A stretch of 64,000 nucleotides of DNA, taken from positions 62,001-126,000 of the forward strand of contig JADJOG010000050.1 in NCBI GenBank assembly GCA_016713865.1, read 5' to 3'. This stretch comes from Flavobacteriales bacterium (lineage in GTDB: Bacteria > Bacteroidota > Bacteroidia > Flavobacteriales_F > PHOS-HE28). Positions 44,421 to 53,987 of this stretch are shown here, piece by piece (positions within the stretch are counted from its first letter, which is position 1; the number at the start of each line of letters is the position of its first letter). Below the pieces are notes generated by a model that was not told the DNA's origin, did not search any database, and saw nothing but the letters and a program-made list of their open reading frames with translations. The translations under genes and the position numbers were made by a program.

Positions 44421-47400
44421 CTAGGGCAGCTGCTGCAATCTGGTGCTCGTGGGCGTGCTGCCTCCGATATTCAGGAGCAAAGGATCACGGTCATTGCCTT
44501 GGCCCACATAACGGATCACGCCATTCAGGTCCACATCTTCCAAGCGGTAGCCAGTTGCGGTGTTGATGGGGATGCTTCCGCCCACTGCTACCAGGATGGG
44601 ATCACGGTCGTTGCCGTTGCCCACGTAACTCAATTGGCCGTTGCGGCTCACATCGCCGGCCCATAGCACCATCCGCCCATTGCTCGATGCACTGCGCGCC
44701 AAGGTGCCATAGGTGGCGGTTGAACTCAGCGTGAGGTCAAGCGCGGCTTCGTTCGCATCAAGGCGCATGAAGGTGCCCGACATGGCCGCGAGGTGATTGC
44801 GATGCCTGATCGCGATGTAGTATTCATTCGCAGCCACGTTGAAGGTCAACCGAGCTTGGCCGTCAGGCGCCACCACATCACCATCACGCTCCAGGATAGC
44901 GCTGCGCGATGCGACGACGGTCGATGGCGTGAGCTTGTTGCGCAGTTCAACCACCACCCAATCAACCACGGCGTTCGGGCCGGTTTCCGCGCGGCGTGCC
45001 GAGGTGATGGTTCCACCGGATGTTCCGACATAGCTGTATCCAAGCGCGGTGTAAGGCTCGGTCAACGGAACCAACGATGACGCACGCAGGTCGTCGCGCA
45101 TAAGGCCCGACGATGGCTCGTATGCGCCGCCGAGGAACGTGCGCAAGCGGATTCCGGGCAGGCAATCCTGCCATTGCACAAGAGCGGTTCCGGGCACCAC
45201 CACGCGCGTTTGATTCGATGGTCGCTGCCACCAGACAGCGAGGTGATCATTCTGCGTGGCTTCCTTGTGCAATGCTTCCACGTAATAGTGCTTGCCAGCC
45301 ACGAGATGCCGGCGCGCTCACCTGGGTCGCACTTGTCGAACTCGTTGGCGAGCGTAGTGCCCGGTACTGAGCAGATCAATTGCTTGAACCGTGGCTCTGC
45401 ATTGAGGCTCAGGTACAAGGCCGAGGCATCGTCGCTGGTGATCGTGAAGGTGTAATTGCCTGTTTCCGGTGGCACGATGTAGCCACGAACCCGCGCACCA
45501 TAGTTATTGGCTGCATTGGTGGGGCCTTGGAAGCTGGTAATAACCGAGGTGCTCGCGGGATTATTGGGGTAACTGGGCGCGTTGAGCAAATCAGCCACCG
45601 TCGCACCAGCAATGCTGTTCCACTGCTGGCGCTGCAGGCCACCCGCTGCACCAGCGCATTGCGGCGCGTCGAGGCTAATTGCGCTGATCGTGCGCGCTGT
45701 CTGCCCTGTAAGGCCGTCGTTGTCCGTCACGGTGAGCACCACGGTCCATCGCCAACACTCGTGTAGGTTTTTGACGGAGCTGCCGCTGTGCTGAATGTGC
45801 CATCACCGAAATCCCAGTGATAGGCCACGATGGTTCCTGGATCATAAGAACCAGTACCATCGAACTGCACGCTGAATGGCGCCAAGCCCGCCAGCGCACT
45901 GGCCTGGATGATCGCCGTAGGTGCAATCGCGTAGCACCTGGGCTGTATCCATCGCTCAGCAGTAGTTGATAGACCTGCCGCATCGGTGACCTTCAGCCGC
46001 ACCAGGTAACGGTAGTTCTGTCCATCGCATCCTTCGCCCGAAGTGATCGCGGTGGTTGACACGGTGTTGATCGCTGGGCCGGGGTGCTCGTGCGTGTTGT
46101 GATGAAGGATCACCTGCCATTCATACGTCAGTTGGGCCGCGCTGTGCTGGGCATCGCTCACCTGCGCGGTCAGCTGCCACGTGGTATCGACCCCGACCGG
46201 ATAGGTGGCGCCGATGGCAGGATTGAGTATGGCTACGCTCGGTGGGGTGTTGTTCAGCGAAACAAGCAACGTTGTGCTTGTTGATTGGCCTATATTGTCC
46301 GTTACCGTGAGAGTTATCGTGTAACTCGTGGGCACACCGGCGGGGGCATTGAACAAATGCAACGGATTGGCCGCGGTGCTATTGGCTGTTCCATCGCCGA
46401 ATTGCCATAAATAGGTGAGCGGCCCATTCTCCGGATCGCTGCTGCCTGCGCCATTGAACTGGACCACCAAAGGCCCCGTTCCGTATTGAACATTCTGAGT
46501 GGCCACGGCTATGGGCGGCAGGTTCACGGAAGCTGTATTGCAGATGCGCCTCAATTCGTAGCCGTTGTACTTGATGTACCAGAGGCATCCATCGGGTCCG
46601 GCGCCTATCCAATTCACCGCACCAAGTCCCGATGCGAAATCCTCGACGCGCGCGATATTGTCCTGAGCATCGTAAACGAAGCGCTTGACCCAACCGCCAG
46701 CATAATCCGCGTGGTATGCGCAATTGCGGTAATCACTCGGGAATGAGTTTCAATTCGACCACGGACCGCCAATGGCCGCATACCCACCGAATACCGGTCC
46801 AGGCACTGGCGATAGCGGATCATTCAAATCGTACGTGATGGCAGTTGAGCCATTGAATGCGCCGCAGCGCGAGCGATTGCCATGCTGCCAATCGACCGCT
46901 GGCCGGGCGTGGAAGAAGCGCGGAACGGTTTGCGGGATCTGCACCGAGGCGTTGCACGGATTCGGATGGCCATTCACATGCGAAGGCCGATCCTCCTTCA
47001 AAAGGTCTTGGAACCTGAAGTATGGCAGGCTGCAACTGGTGCCATTGAATAAGGGGTTCGGGTGATCCTTGTTCTCGGTGATCGCTGCGGCATAACCTGC
47101 ATGCGGTTCAAGTCCTTCGAACAAAGGCCAACCGAAATTCTGACCCGGTTCGCTGCAAACGCTGGCTTCCTCCCATGTGCTCCAGCCCACATCGCCAATG
47201 AAGAGCGTGCCCACATTGCCATCGCTCGGGTTGGTGCTGCCCGTTCCGGGTTTCAACGTCATGCGGTACGGATTGCGCAAGCCTAAGGCCCAAACGCGTG
47301 AGCGCGGGGCGCGGGGCGCCGTGGCATCATAGAACGGGTTGCTCGGAATGCCATTGCCCGTAATGGGATCCATGCGTAGGATCTTCCCGCTGAAGGAGTT

Positions 47401-48107
47401 CACCATTTGCGAACGGAACGCCCCCACGTTCTCCTCAGGTCTGATCATGCCTTCGGTTAAGGCTTGGGCGGCATAGGTCTCGGAAGCCCCTCCAGCATCC
47501 ACTGAGGCCGCACTGGCCCCATCGCCAATGCTGGCTAGCAAGGTTCCGTCGCGCGCGAAGAGCAAGGTGCCAGGACCATGGGTGTTATAGGTGAGCACGG
47601 CACCGGTGCTGATTGTCTCGCCCAAAAGCACTTGGCGGCTACCATAGTTCACCGTATTGAACGTTGGACCGTTTGCAGTGTATCGTGTAATCCGAACAAT
47701 GCAGGCCGCGTTCGGCTCACTGGCGAATTGGTCGTAGTTCGCCGTTCCGAAATAGAGCAAGTGGTGGCGATCCACCGTGTACATGCAATAGATGCGGCCA
47801 TTGCTGAGGAAATTGCATCAAGCGCGAACCCCAGCAGGCCATAATCGCCCCAGTTACCCACTTCTTGATCGATGTTGAGCAGTGGGTCGGGCAAACGCAC
47901 GCCGTTCTCCACGATCCACACCCTGCCGCGCTTCTCCCACACATACATGCGGCCGTTGGCATCCCACACGGCACCTACCGGATTGCTCCATCCGGCGAGT
48001 ACAAGCGAGGAACTGAACCCCGGCGGAAGCGTTTGAGCGAATGCCTTAGAACCGGGCCACAGCGCTGCGGCGACCAGTGCCAATACGAACTTGCTGAACA
48101 CCTTCAT
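44421..48107 (-). CDS. Tandem paralogue 2: sugar dehydrogenase / PKD / PA14 secreted protein (several breaks)
   Basis: Same architecture and length as paralogue 1, 90 bp upstream in the same direction. Signal peptide at 48107 (MKVFSKFVLALVAAALWPG); propeller (WSNPVGAVWDANGRMYVWEK; SRVWALGLRNPYRMTLKP; WIGAGPDGCLWYIKYN); PKD domains (LTYLWQFGDGTANSTAANP; VVAYHWDFGDGTFSTAAAP-like); PA14 (DLLNAPSYPNNPAS ... YTFTITSDDASALYLSLN); C-terminal module (QLSYVGNGNDRDPIL, VIRYVGQGNDRDPLL) ending RLQQLP. Breaks: single bases near 47818 and 45748, two near 45300-45325, and an in-frame TGA at 46750-46752. Aligning with paralogue 1 shows each break is local. Identity between the copies is roughly half by eye. 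Confidence 0.78.
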
Positions 48108-48178
48108 GACTGCGAGACCCTTGGAGCGATCCGCGAAGATGAGGGAATCGACCTTCCGTTCCTTGATGATCGTTTGGT

Positions 48179-49246
48179 TCAATCGAATAAGCCCAATTGG
48201 CCTTCAGCCGGCCTGGTGAAAAGGTCTCGCCGCAGCGGGGGCATGACCGCCTCGCCGTAATAACGCTTTCGCATTACCGCGAACACCCGTTTGATATTTT
48301 CAGCGAAAGGCCCCTCACCGCGCATCCTGCGGCCCGGAACCGAATCGCCCAAGGCACCGCCATGCATAGCGCGCACCTGGTGCATCACCTTGGCGGCCCG
48401 ATCTGGGAAATGCGCATTCAGCCAATCCTCGAACACCGTTTCAACAGCGCCATTGGCCCGCACAACGGTATAGCTGGCCGTAAGAGCGCCAGCCTCCGCC
48501 GAGGCTTTCAACAGAGTTGGTATTTCTTGCTCGTTCAAGGCTGGGATCACAGGAGCAATCATGACCATCACAGGCACTTGGGCAGCACGCAGCTCGCGAA
48601 CGGCCCGAAGCCGCTGTGCCCCTGTGCTCGTTCGCGGCTCCATGGCACGCCGAAGCGGCTCATTCAAAGTGGTAAGGCTGATGGCCACTTGTACCAAGCC
48701 CAAGGCTGCTAGCCGCCCGAGCGGATCGATGTCGCGCAATACAAGGGCATTCTTGGTAATCAGAGAGATAGGTTGTTTGAATTCGAGTGCCACTTCCAGC
48801 AAGGCACGTGTGATCCGCTCTTCCCGCTCTACGGGTTGGTAGGGGTCGGTAGCGCCGCTGATGGTGATGGGTTCGGCATTCCATTTCGGATGGCGCAGAG
48901 CTTTGCGAAGCAGGTCAGGGGCGTTCCGCTTCACGAGGATCACCTGCTCGAAATCGAGGCCAGCGCTATAGCCCCAATACTCGTGCGTTGGCCGGGCATA
49001 ACAATAGGCGCATCCATGCTCGCAGCCTTGGTAAGGATTCAGGCTTCGGGTGAATGGCAGGTCCGGACTGCTCACCTTATTCACGATGGTCTTCGGCCGC
49101 TCTATCAAGAAGCGCGTTGCCTGCCTTTCGTCTTTTGGCTCATCGATCCCCTCCCACTCCACTATGCCATAGTTGCCGCGCAAGAACCGGTTGGCCGGTT
49201 GCCCACCAGCCCCCCTCCCCTTGACGGGCTTTTCGTCCATTGCCAT
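48179..49246 (-). CDS. Radical SAM protein, PA0069 / spore-photolyase-like family
   Basis: 355 residues. Typical start with KGRGAGGQPANRF, then the radical SAM cluster motif NPYQGCEHGCAYCYARP (CxxxCxxC), YWGYSAGLDFE, ISGATDPYQPVE, and a C-terminal RRMRGEGPFAENIKRVFAV. Matches the widespread PA0069/Rv2578c family, whose substrate is not established. Binds a 4Fe-4S cluster and S-adenosylmethionine. No operon partner; the frame is intact. Confidence 0.92.
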   Translation of the reverse strand: MAMDEKPVKGRGAGGQPANRFLRGNYGIVEWEGIDEPKDERQATRFLIERPKTIVNKVSSPDLPFTRSLNPYQGCEHGCAYCYARPTHEYWGYSAGLDFEQVILVKRNAPDLLRKALRHPKWNAEPITISGATDPYQPVEREERITRALLEVALEFKQPISLITKNALVLRDIDPLGRLAALGLVQVAISLTTLNEPLRRAMEPRTSTGAQRLRAVRELRAAQVPVMVMIAPVIPALNEQEIPTLLKASAEAGALTASYTVVRANGAVETVFEDWLNAHFPDRAAKVMHQVRAMHGGALGDSVPGRRMRGEGPFAENIKRVFAVMRKRYYGEAVMPPLRRDLFTRPAEGQLGLFD

Positions 49247-49288
49247 GCGCTCAATGTATCCACTTACAAACGACTGACGATTGCCGGA

Positions 49289-49296
49289 TAGCTTCG
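49289..49296 (+). promoter_or_regulatory. -7-like promoter element (TAGCTTCG)
   Basis: TAGCTTCG starts 28 bp upstream of the ATG at 49317. It is identical to the box before smpB. Confidence 0.35.
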
Positions 49297-49316
49297 CCGC
49301 CTAGCCATTTCTCAAC

Positions 49317-50423
49317 ATGCGCATCGTACTCATCGCTCTGCTCACCGGCATCCTGCACTGCTCCAAGGCGAAACACATCATTGCTCCACCATCCGCTGCC
49401 CAAAACGTCACAGGCTGGGACAGCACATTGCGCCATCCGGACGAGCGCCACTTCAAGCGGATCAAACAACTCACCTTCGGCGGGGACAATGCCGAGGCCT
49501 ATTGGAGCTTCGATGGACAGCGCCCGGTTTTCCAAAGCACTAATCCGGCTTGGGGCGAGAGCTGCGACCAGATACACGTATTCAATCCATTCACCGATGA
49601 CCTGAAGAAGGGCCCGCCGAGCCTCATCAGCGTGAAAGGTGGCCGCACCACATGCAGCTACTTCCTGCCCGACAATAAGCACATCGTATTCGCCAGCACC
49701 CATGAGCATAACGCCACCTGCCCGGCGGTTCCTGACCGCCGGGCCGACGGCAAGTATGTGTGGCCCATTTACCCCAGCTTCGATATCCATGTAGCCGACC
49801 TCCGTGGCAATCTGGTGCGCAAACTCACTGATGTACCCGGCTACGACGCCGAAGCCACCGTTTCGCCGAAAGGTGACCGGATCGTGTTCACCAGCATGCG
49901 CGACGGCGACCTGGAACTGTACACCATGAGGATCGACGGCTCCGATGTGCGACGGATCACCAACACGCTCGGCTACGATGGCGGTGCCTTCTTCAGCCCC
50001 GATGGCAGCAAGCTCCTTTGGCGCGCCTCTCGGATGAAGACCCCGGAAGAGGAGGCCGAATACAGGTCCCTTCTGAAGGAAGGATTAGTGATGCCCACCA
50101 ACATGGAACTCTGGGTGGCCAACGCCGATGGCAGCGATGCCAAGCAGATCACGCAGCTCGGCCAAGCCAATTGGGCGCCGTATTGGCACCCCGACGGCAA
50201 GCGCATCCTCTTTGCCAGCAACCATAAGAGTAAGCGCGGCTTTCCATTCACCTTGTTCCTGATCAACACCGACGGCAGCGGCCTGGAACAGGTCAGCTAC
50301 GGCGACACCTTTGATGCGTTCCCTGTTTTCAGTCCCGATGGGCGCTACTTGGTGTTCAGCAGCAACCGCAATAATGGCGGCACGCGAGAGACCAATTTGT
50401 TCCTCGCTGAATGGGCCGATTGA
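49317..50423 (+). CDS. TolB-like beta-propeller (PD40 repeat) protein, lipoprotein-like
   Basis: 368 residues with a short hydrophobic leader ending in Cys (LIALLTGILHCSKAKH), consistent with a lipoprotein. Six propeller blades of PD40/WD40-like type: RIKQLTFGGDNAEAYWSFDG, KHIVFASTHEHNATC, YDAEATVSPKGDRIVFTSMR, GYDGGAFFSPDGSKLLWRAS, NWAPYWHPDGKRILFASNHK, FDAFPVFSPDGRYLVFSSNR. Relatives bind peptides or polysaccharide or act with peptidases. The Tol system itself is not encoded nearby. Confidence 0.87.
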   Translation: MRIVLIALLTGILHCSKAKHIIAPPSAAQNVTGWDSTLRHPDERHFKRIKQLTFGGDNAEAYWSFDGQRPVFQSTNPAWGESCDQIHVFNPFTDDLKKGPPSLISVKGGRTTCSYFLPDNKHIVFASTHEHNATCPAVPDRRADGKYVWPIYPSFDIHVADLRGNLVRKLTDVPGYDAEATVSPKGDRIVFTSMRDGDLELYTMRIDGSDVRRITNTLGYDGGAFFSPDGSKLLWRASRMKTPEEEAEYRSLLKEGLVMPTNMELWVANADGSDAKQITQLGQANWAPYWHPDGKRILFASNHKSKRGFPFTLFLINTDGSGLEQVSYGDTFDAFPVFSPDGRYLVFSSNRNNGGTRETNLFLAEWAD

Positions 50424-50496
50424 AGAGATACCCTGATCGCGGTAATCTGAACCCAATCCACGTGCGACGTCGGTGCGGATCCGATCTTCGCCGCCC

Positions 50497-50823
50497 ATGA
50501 TGGCCAAGGAAGAAGCAAAGGCGGGTTGGGTGCAGCGTCTCGCGAAGCGTTGGAATGTATCGCCGGCGCGCGTGGGCATCATCCTTCTCGTGTTCGCTTG
50601 CACGGGCTTCACCGTGCTCATCCTCAAGCGGCCGCTGATGGCCTGGGCCAGTGGCGATGCGGGCGAGCCCCCCTTGCTGTTCTCGGTGCTCTATTACGTG
50701 CTCATACTCCCCGTTTACAATGCGCTGCTGCTCTTATACGGCGCGCTCTTCGGGCAATTCAGCTTCTTCTGGGCCTTTGAGAAGCGCTTCTTCGCACGGT
50801 TGCTAGGGCGTCGTACGCCTTGA
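50497..50823 (+). CDS. DUF6787-like small membrane protein
   Basis: About 108 residues from the ATG at 50497 (a second ATG follows at 50500). A basic Trp-containing start (KAGWVQRLAKRWNVSPARV), two membrane segments (VGIILLVFACTGFTVLIL; FSVLYYVLILPVYNALLLLY) and the typical end GALFGQFSFFWAFEKRFFAR. The LPVYNxLLLxYGxLFGQFxFFWxFEK motif is characteristic of DUF6787, a family of unknown role found in Bacteroidota. Its 3' end overlaps the convergent Vsr gene by 65 bp. Confidence 0.8.
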   Translation: MMAKEEAKAGWVQRLAKRWNVSPARVGIILLVFACTGFTVLILKRPLMAWASGDAGEPPLLFSVLYYVLILPVYNALLLLYGALFGQFSFFWAFEKRFFARLLGRRTP

Positions 50824-51250
50824 TCACGCGAGCCACCTGCGCATCGGGCAGCCGTTTGATGCGGCACTCCCAGAGCGTCAACACGCGCCAACCTGCATCC
50901 TTCAGTGCAGCAGCCTTCTCCGCATCGCGCTCCTTATTGCGCTCAAGCTTCGGCAGCCAGTACCATTTATTGCGCTTGGGCTTACGAGGAAGGCAATGCG
51001 GGCAACCATGCCAGAAGCAGCCATGCACGAAAACCGCGAGCTTTCGATTGACGAATGCGATATCGGGCCTGCCCGGCGCCTTGGCATAATGCAACCGATA
51101 ACCAGTAATACCTGCCGCCCGCAGATTAGCGCGCAAGATCAGCTCGGGCTTGGTGTCCTTCGCCCGTATGCGGCTCATGGTGGCGCTCACCAGCGCATTG
51201 GCTGGCTTCGGTCGGCGCCTCGGTTTCTTTCGCGTGGTGGTCTTTGACAC
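50759..51250 (-). CDS. vsr: Very short patch repair (Vsr-type) endonuclease
   Basis: 163 residues. The Vsr signatures are intact: MSRIRAKDTKPELILRANLR, the catalytic and metal region GRPDIAFVNRKLAVFVHG, the zinc-binding HGCFWHGCPHC, and a late Trp-rich segment GWRVLTLWECRIKR. Vsr nicks 5' of T in T:G mismatches produced by deamination of 5-methylcytosine, normally beside a cytosine methyltransferase. No methyltransferase is visible in the window, so this copy is an orphan here. It overlaps the convergent DUF6787 gene. Confidence 0.9.
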   Translation of the reverse strand: MSKTTTRKKPRRRPKPANALVSATMSRIRAKDTKPELILRANLRAAGITGYRLHYAKAPGRPDIAFVNRKLAVFVHGCFWHGCPHCLPRKPKRNKWYWLPKLERNKERDAEKAAALKDAGWRVLTLWECRIKRLPDAQVARVIKAYDALATVRRSASQRPRRS

Positions 51251-51271
51251 GCGCCGAAAGTAGGATCTCGA

Positions 51272-52528
51272 TTAATCGAGCTTGCCGCGCGGCGTGGCGC
51301 CTGCGAGCTGCTCGGTGCGGACGGCTGAATCGTATTCAGCACCGGAGCAGGCTTTGCCATCCTTGAAGTAGAAGGTGCCGCCCCATTTGTGGAATACCCG
51401 CCTGTACTCGGCAACACGGCCATCGGTCTCTATGCGCACAACGGTTGTCACTTTGCCGGCCTCCACAACGAGGTCCTCAGTACGGGTCACCACGGGCTCC
51501 GCAACTTCTGGTATCGGCCGATTCTCTGCGGCTTCATTCGGTTTTGCAGGTCGCACCCGCGATGCCTCCTCGGCTAATACCGGCTCAACCGTTCGCCGGT
51601 TTTCAGTGCCTTGCTTGGGAGCTGATGCGAGCGTGGGGCGAGAAGGCTGTGGTGCAGGAGGAACTGGCTTGGCACGTTGGGGTTGTGGTGTCTGTTCCGG
51701 AGCCTTGGCCTGGTTTGCCTGCTGCTTCTCGGCCGCACTCTGAGCAGCTTCCTGTTTGGCCATCTGCTCCTTTGCCGAACGATCGACATCAGCTTGACGC
51801 TTTGCATAGGCTGCTGCTTGAGCGCTTGTCTGCCTATCCGCTTCTGACCTCGCCTTCGCATCCGAAGCTGCCTGTGCCGCTGCCGCCTTCTCCGTGTCGG
51901 CCTTTGCCCTGGCGTCTGCTGCCGCTTGAGCCGCCGCTTGCTTCTCGGCTTCCGCCTTCGCCTTCGATTGCGATTTGGCTTCTTCGGCTTTGCGCTTCTC
52001 CTCGGAAGCCGCAGCCTGCTGCTCTTCCTTCTGCTTGCGCTCAACACGCTGCGCCGCCTCCTGAAGCTGCGAATGGATCGACTTGGTGTAATCGGTATCG
52101 TAGTCGAAATCGCCGGCGGTCGCATCGTACCGGATCATGCCAACCGGCTGATTGAAGACAACCATATTGATGTCGTCGTACTGCTTGAAGAGTGATACGG
52201 CGAAATCGAAAGGCGTGAAACCTTTCGCGGCAGCTTCCGCGGGCGCGTGGGTATCGAAGGAGAGCTTCTTGGCTACGAAGCCATCCTTCTCGAACGAGAC
52301 GATGTAGCTGGCGTTAAGCTGAAGCTTGAGCGTGAACTTGGACAGACCAGTGGTGATCGTGCGCTCCTTCACACCATCCTTGTACACCACGGCGCGAGCA
52401 CCAGCAAGGTCGCCGCCATCCACCTTCACGCGGCCATTCACGGTGAATCGTCCTTGCGCCAGCATCAGGCCAGGCAGGAACATCAAAGCCGTGATAACGG
52501 CGGTCTTCAGGAATCGGGATGCGCTCAT
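51272..52528 (-). CDS. Secreted Ala/Lys/Glu-rich coiled-coil protein with a conserved C-terminal domain
   Basis: About 418 residues from the ATG at 52528 (signal peptide MSASRFLKTAVITALMFLPG). Residues 25-150 form a carboxypeptidase-like or extracellular domain (GRFTVNGRVKVDGGDLAGAR; LKLQLNASYIVSFEKDGFVA). Residues 150-300 are a long charged, TolA-like helix (repeats of AEAEKQAAAQAAADARAKAD type), followed by a Pro-rich linker. The last 60 residues (TVVRIETDGRVAEYRRVFHK then WGGTFYFKDGKACS) are a small beta domain that recurs in the protein at 57776-58522. Probably spans the periplasm as a tether or scaffold; specific function unknown. Confidence 0.82.
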   Translation of the reverse strand: MSASRFLKTAVITALMFLPGLMLAQGRFTVNGRVKVDGGDLAGARAVVYKDGVKERTITTGLSKFTLKLQLNASYIVSFEKDGFVAKKLSFDTHAPAEAAAKGFTPFDFAVSLFKQYDDINMVVFNQPVGMIRYDATAGDFDYDTDYTKSIHSQLQEAAQRVERKQKEEQQAAASEEKRKAEEAKSQSKAKAEAEKQAAAQAAADARAKADTEKAAAAQAASDAKARSEADRQTSAQAAAYAKRQADVDRSAKEQMAKQEAAQSAAEKQQANQAKAPEQTPQPQRAKPVPPAPQPSRPTLASAPKQGTENRRTVEPVLAEEASRVRPAKPNEAAENRPIPEVAEPVVTRTEDLVVEAGKVTTVVRIETDGRVAEYRRVFHKWGGTFYFKDGKACSGAEYDSAVRTEQLAGATPRGKLD

Positions 52529-53004
52529 TTCGCGAACCAAAGCCACGTCTGTACGTAGCACCGGTCGTGCGGGTTCCAAGCCGTTCCATATTGATCGCCG
52601 CCATGTTGCTCTCTGGGCACACGGCGATGGCGCAACCCGATCGGGACTGCCTCCACGCTTTGAATGCGCTGCATCATGGAGCGCTCGATTTCCGCTTGCA
52701 CGGAGACCAGCTCGTGATCCTCCGCAGCGATGAGCATGGCCGTTATCAGAGAGACATCATACCGCTCGATGCGATTGAACCAGCCAGTTTGAACATCAAT
52801 CCGGATGCTGACGCCGTTGTGGTCCCTTGCGGCGCAAAGCATGGTGCCTGTTGTGAAAGCGAGCGGTTCCGGGATGCTATCATGCGCAAGACCTCTCGTA
52901 TAACGATTCCGATATCATTGGCCGATTCATCAGGCATCGTGATGCGCTCATGCATCCGCGACATCGCCCTTTCGATCCAGAACCGATTGGCGGAAACCCG
53001 CTAG
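52519..53004 (+). CDS. Secreted protein of unknown function
   Basis: About 161 residues at most; the start is uncertain because the first codons overlap the divergent neighbour by 10 bp. A GTG near 52573 would give a clean signal peptide (SILIAAMLLSGHTAMA). The mature part begins QPDRDCLHALNALHHGALDF, contains LVILRSDEHGRYQRDIIPLD and a Cys-rich stretch (VVPCGAKHGACCESERFRDA), and ends with an amphipathic helix. Four cysteines in the mature part suggest disulfides. Family not recognised. Confidence 0.6.
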   Translation: MRSFREPKPRLYVAPVVRVPSRSILIAAMLLSGHTAMAQPDRDCLHALNALHHGALDFRLHGDQLVILRSDEHGRYQRDIIPLDAIEPASLNINPDADAVVVPCGAKHGACCESERFRDAIMRKTSRITIPISLADSSGIVMRSCIRDIALSIQNRLAETR

Positions 53005-53032
53005 GCTGCTTCGCGTATCAACCGCCACTTTC

Positions 53033-53451
53033 ATGAAGAATACCCTGCTCCGTTTAACGCTGGCACTTGCCGCGACCCAGCCTTTGGCTAGCGCCCAAGC
53101 GCAATACCTGGCAGACAACCGCGTGCCCAAACCCGCCGAAGAACTCTATCGGGCAGGTGAGCGTGCCTACCGCGGAGGTGATCATGCCACGGCCATTCTG
53201 CTTTTCAGCCAAGTGCTCGAATTGGAACCTGAACATGTGAATGCCTTTCTGAATCGTGGCTTGAGGAGGCCATCGCTGATTTCGATCGCGTGATCGCCCT
53301 TGACGCGCGCAACGCCGAAGCCTATAACAACCGCGGCTGGTCGCGGAAAGCGCAAGGCGATGAGGCTGGTGCCTGCTCCGATTGGCGCACCAGCAAGCGA
53401 ATGGGCAATGGCGAGGCCCGGATCATACTTGAAAACAACCGATGCAAATGA
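53033..53451 (+). pseudogene. Secreted TPR protein with an internal deletion and frame change
   Basis: Signal peptide MKNTLLRLTLALAATQPLA and one complete TPR unit (AEELYRAGERAYRGGDHATA; LLFSQVLELEPEHVNAFLNRG) are followed at about 53265 by a change of frame. The next unit (EEAIADFDRVIALDARNAEA; YNNRGWSRKAQGDEAGACSD) runs in the second frame to a TGA at 53449-53451. The A helix of the second TPR is missing, so about 25 bp have been lost rather than a single base. The end overlaps the following gene's start, so they probably formed an operon. Confidence 0.6.
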
Positions 53452-53852
53452 TGCGAGCGATACTGTTCACCGCTGCGATTTCAGCAGCAGGCATGTGCCT
53501 TGGCCAAGACCAGAGCTATGCCGATTGCCTGCTGAAGACCTCAAGCCGCTGGGGCGCCCCATGCGAGCATTGCCAGAGCTACGTCGATGGCTTCAAGCGC
53601 GACTTCAGCGGGACTTTCCAGGTGGAATTCAAGAACGCCTGCCGCGAAGTGATCGAGGTGAAGGTGGCCATGCAAGAGAAGAACGGAACGTGGCGCGCCT
53701 TCCCTGTGCGGGCGCTCGGTCCGGATGAGCGCATCGAAGCATTCGCTTGCGAAGGAAGCGGCAAGTACCTCTATTGGGTGCGGCGCGCCAACGACACCGA
53801 GATCACTCTCCCCACGGACCGGGAGATCATCCTCGCGTACACCACGCGCTGA
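53442..53852 (+). CDS. Secreted small protein of unknown function
   Basis: 136 residues (ATGs also at 53448 and 53451). Signal peptide MRAILFTAAISAAGMCLG. The mature domain has paired cysteines (YADCLLKTSSRWGAPCEHCQ; FKNACREV; IEAFACEGSGKYLYW) and a beta-rich pattern ending DREIILAYTTR, which fits a single disulfide-stabilised sandwich. No family recognised. It overlaps the end of the TPR gene. Confidence 0.65.
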   Translation: MQMMRAILFTAAISAAGMCLGQDQSYADCLLKTSSRWGAPCEHCQSYVDGFKRDFSGTFQVEFKNACREVIEVKVAMQEKNGTWRAFPVRALGPDERIEAFACEGSGKYLYWVRRANDTEITLPTDREIILAYTTR

Positions 53853-53987
53853 TCCGCGCATCGATCTCAAACGAGGGGCTGGAGTCATCCGGCCCGTCGC
53901 GCTTTTTGAACGCTAGCCTGTTCATGCGCGATGACGCTTCGGCGTCGAGCGAATGAGAGACAACAAGATTTTTGGGCAATGCGCGCC

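Noticed and set aside
43791..46752. Selenocysteine at the two in-frame TGA codons (selD is nearby)
   Set aside because: The aligned residue in the partner copy is Gly, not Cys; no selA/selB or SECIS-like hairpin is evident, and SelD is explained by mnmH.
43791..46752. Genetic code with TGA as glycine
   Set aside because: Many intact genes in the window end with TGA at the expected place, so TGA is a normal stop here.
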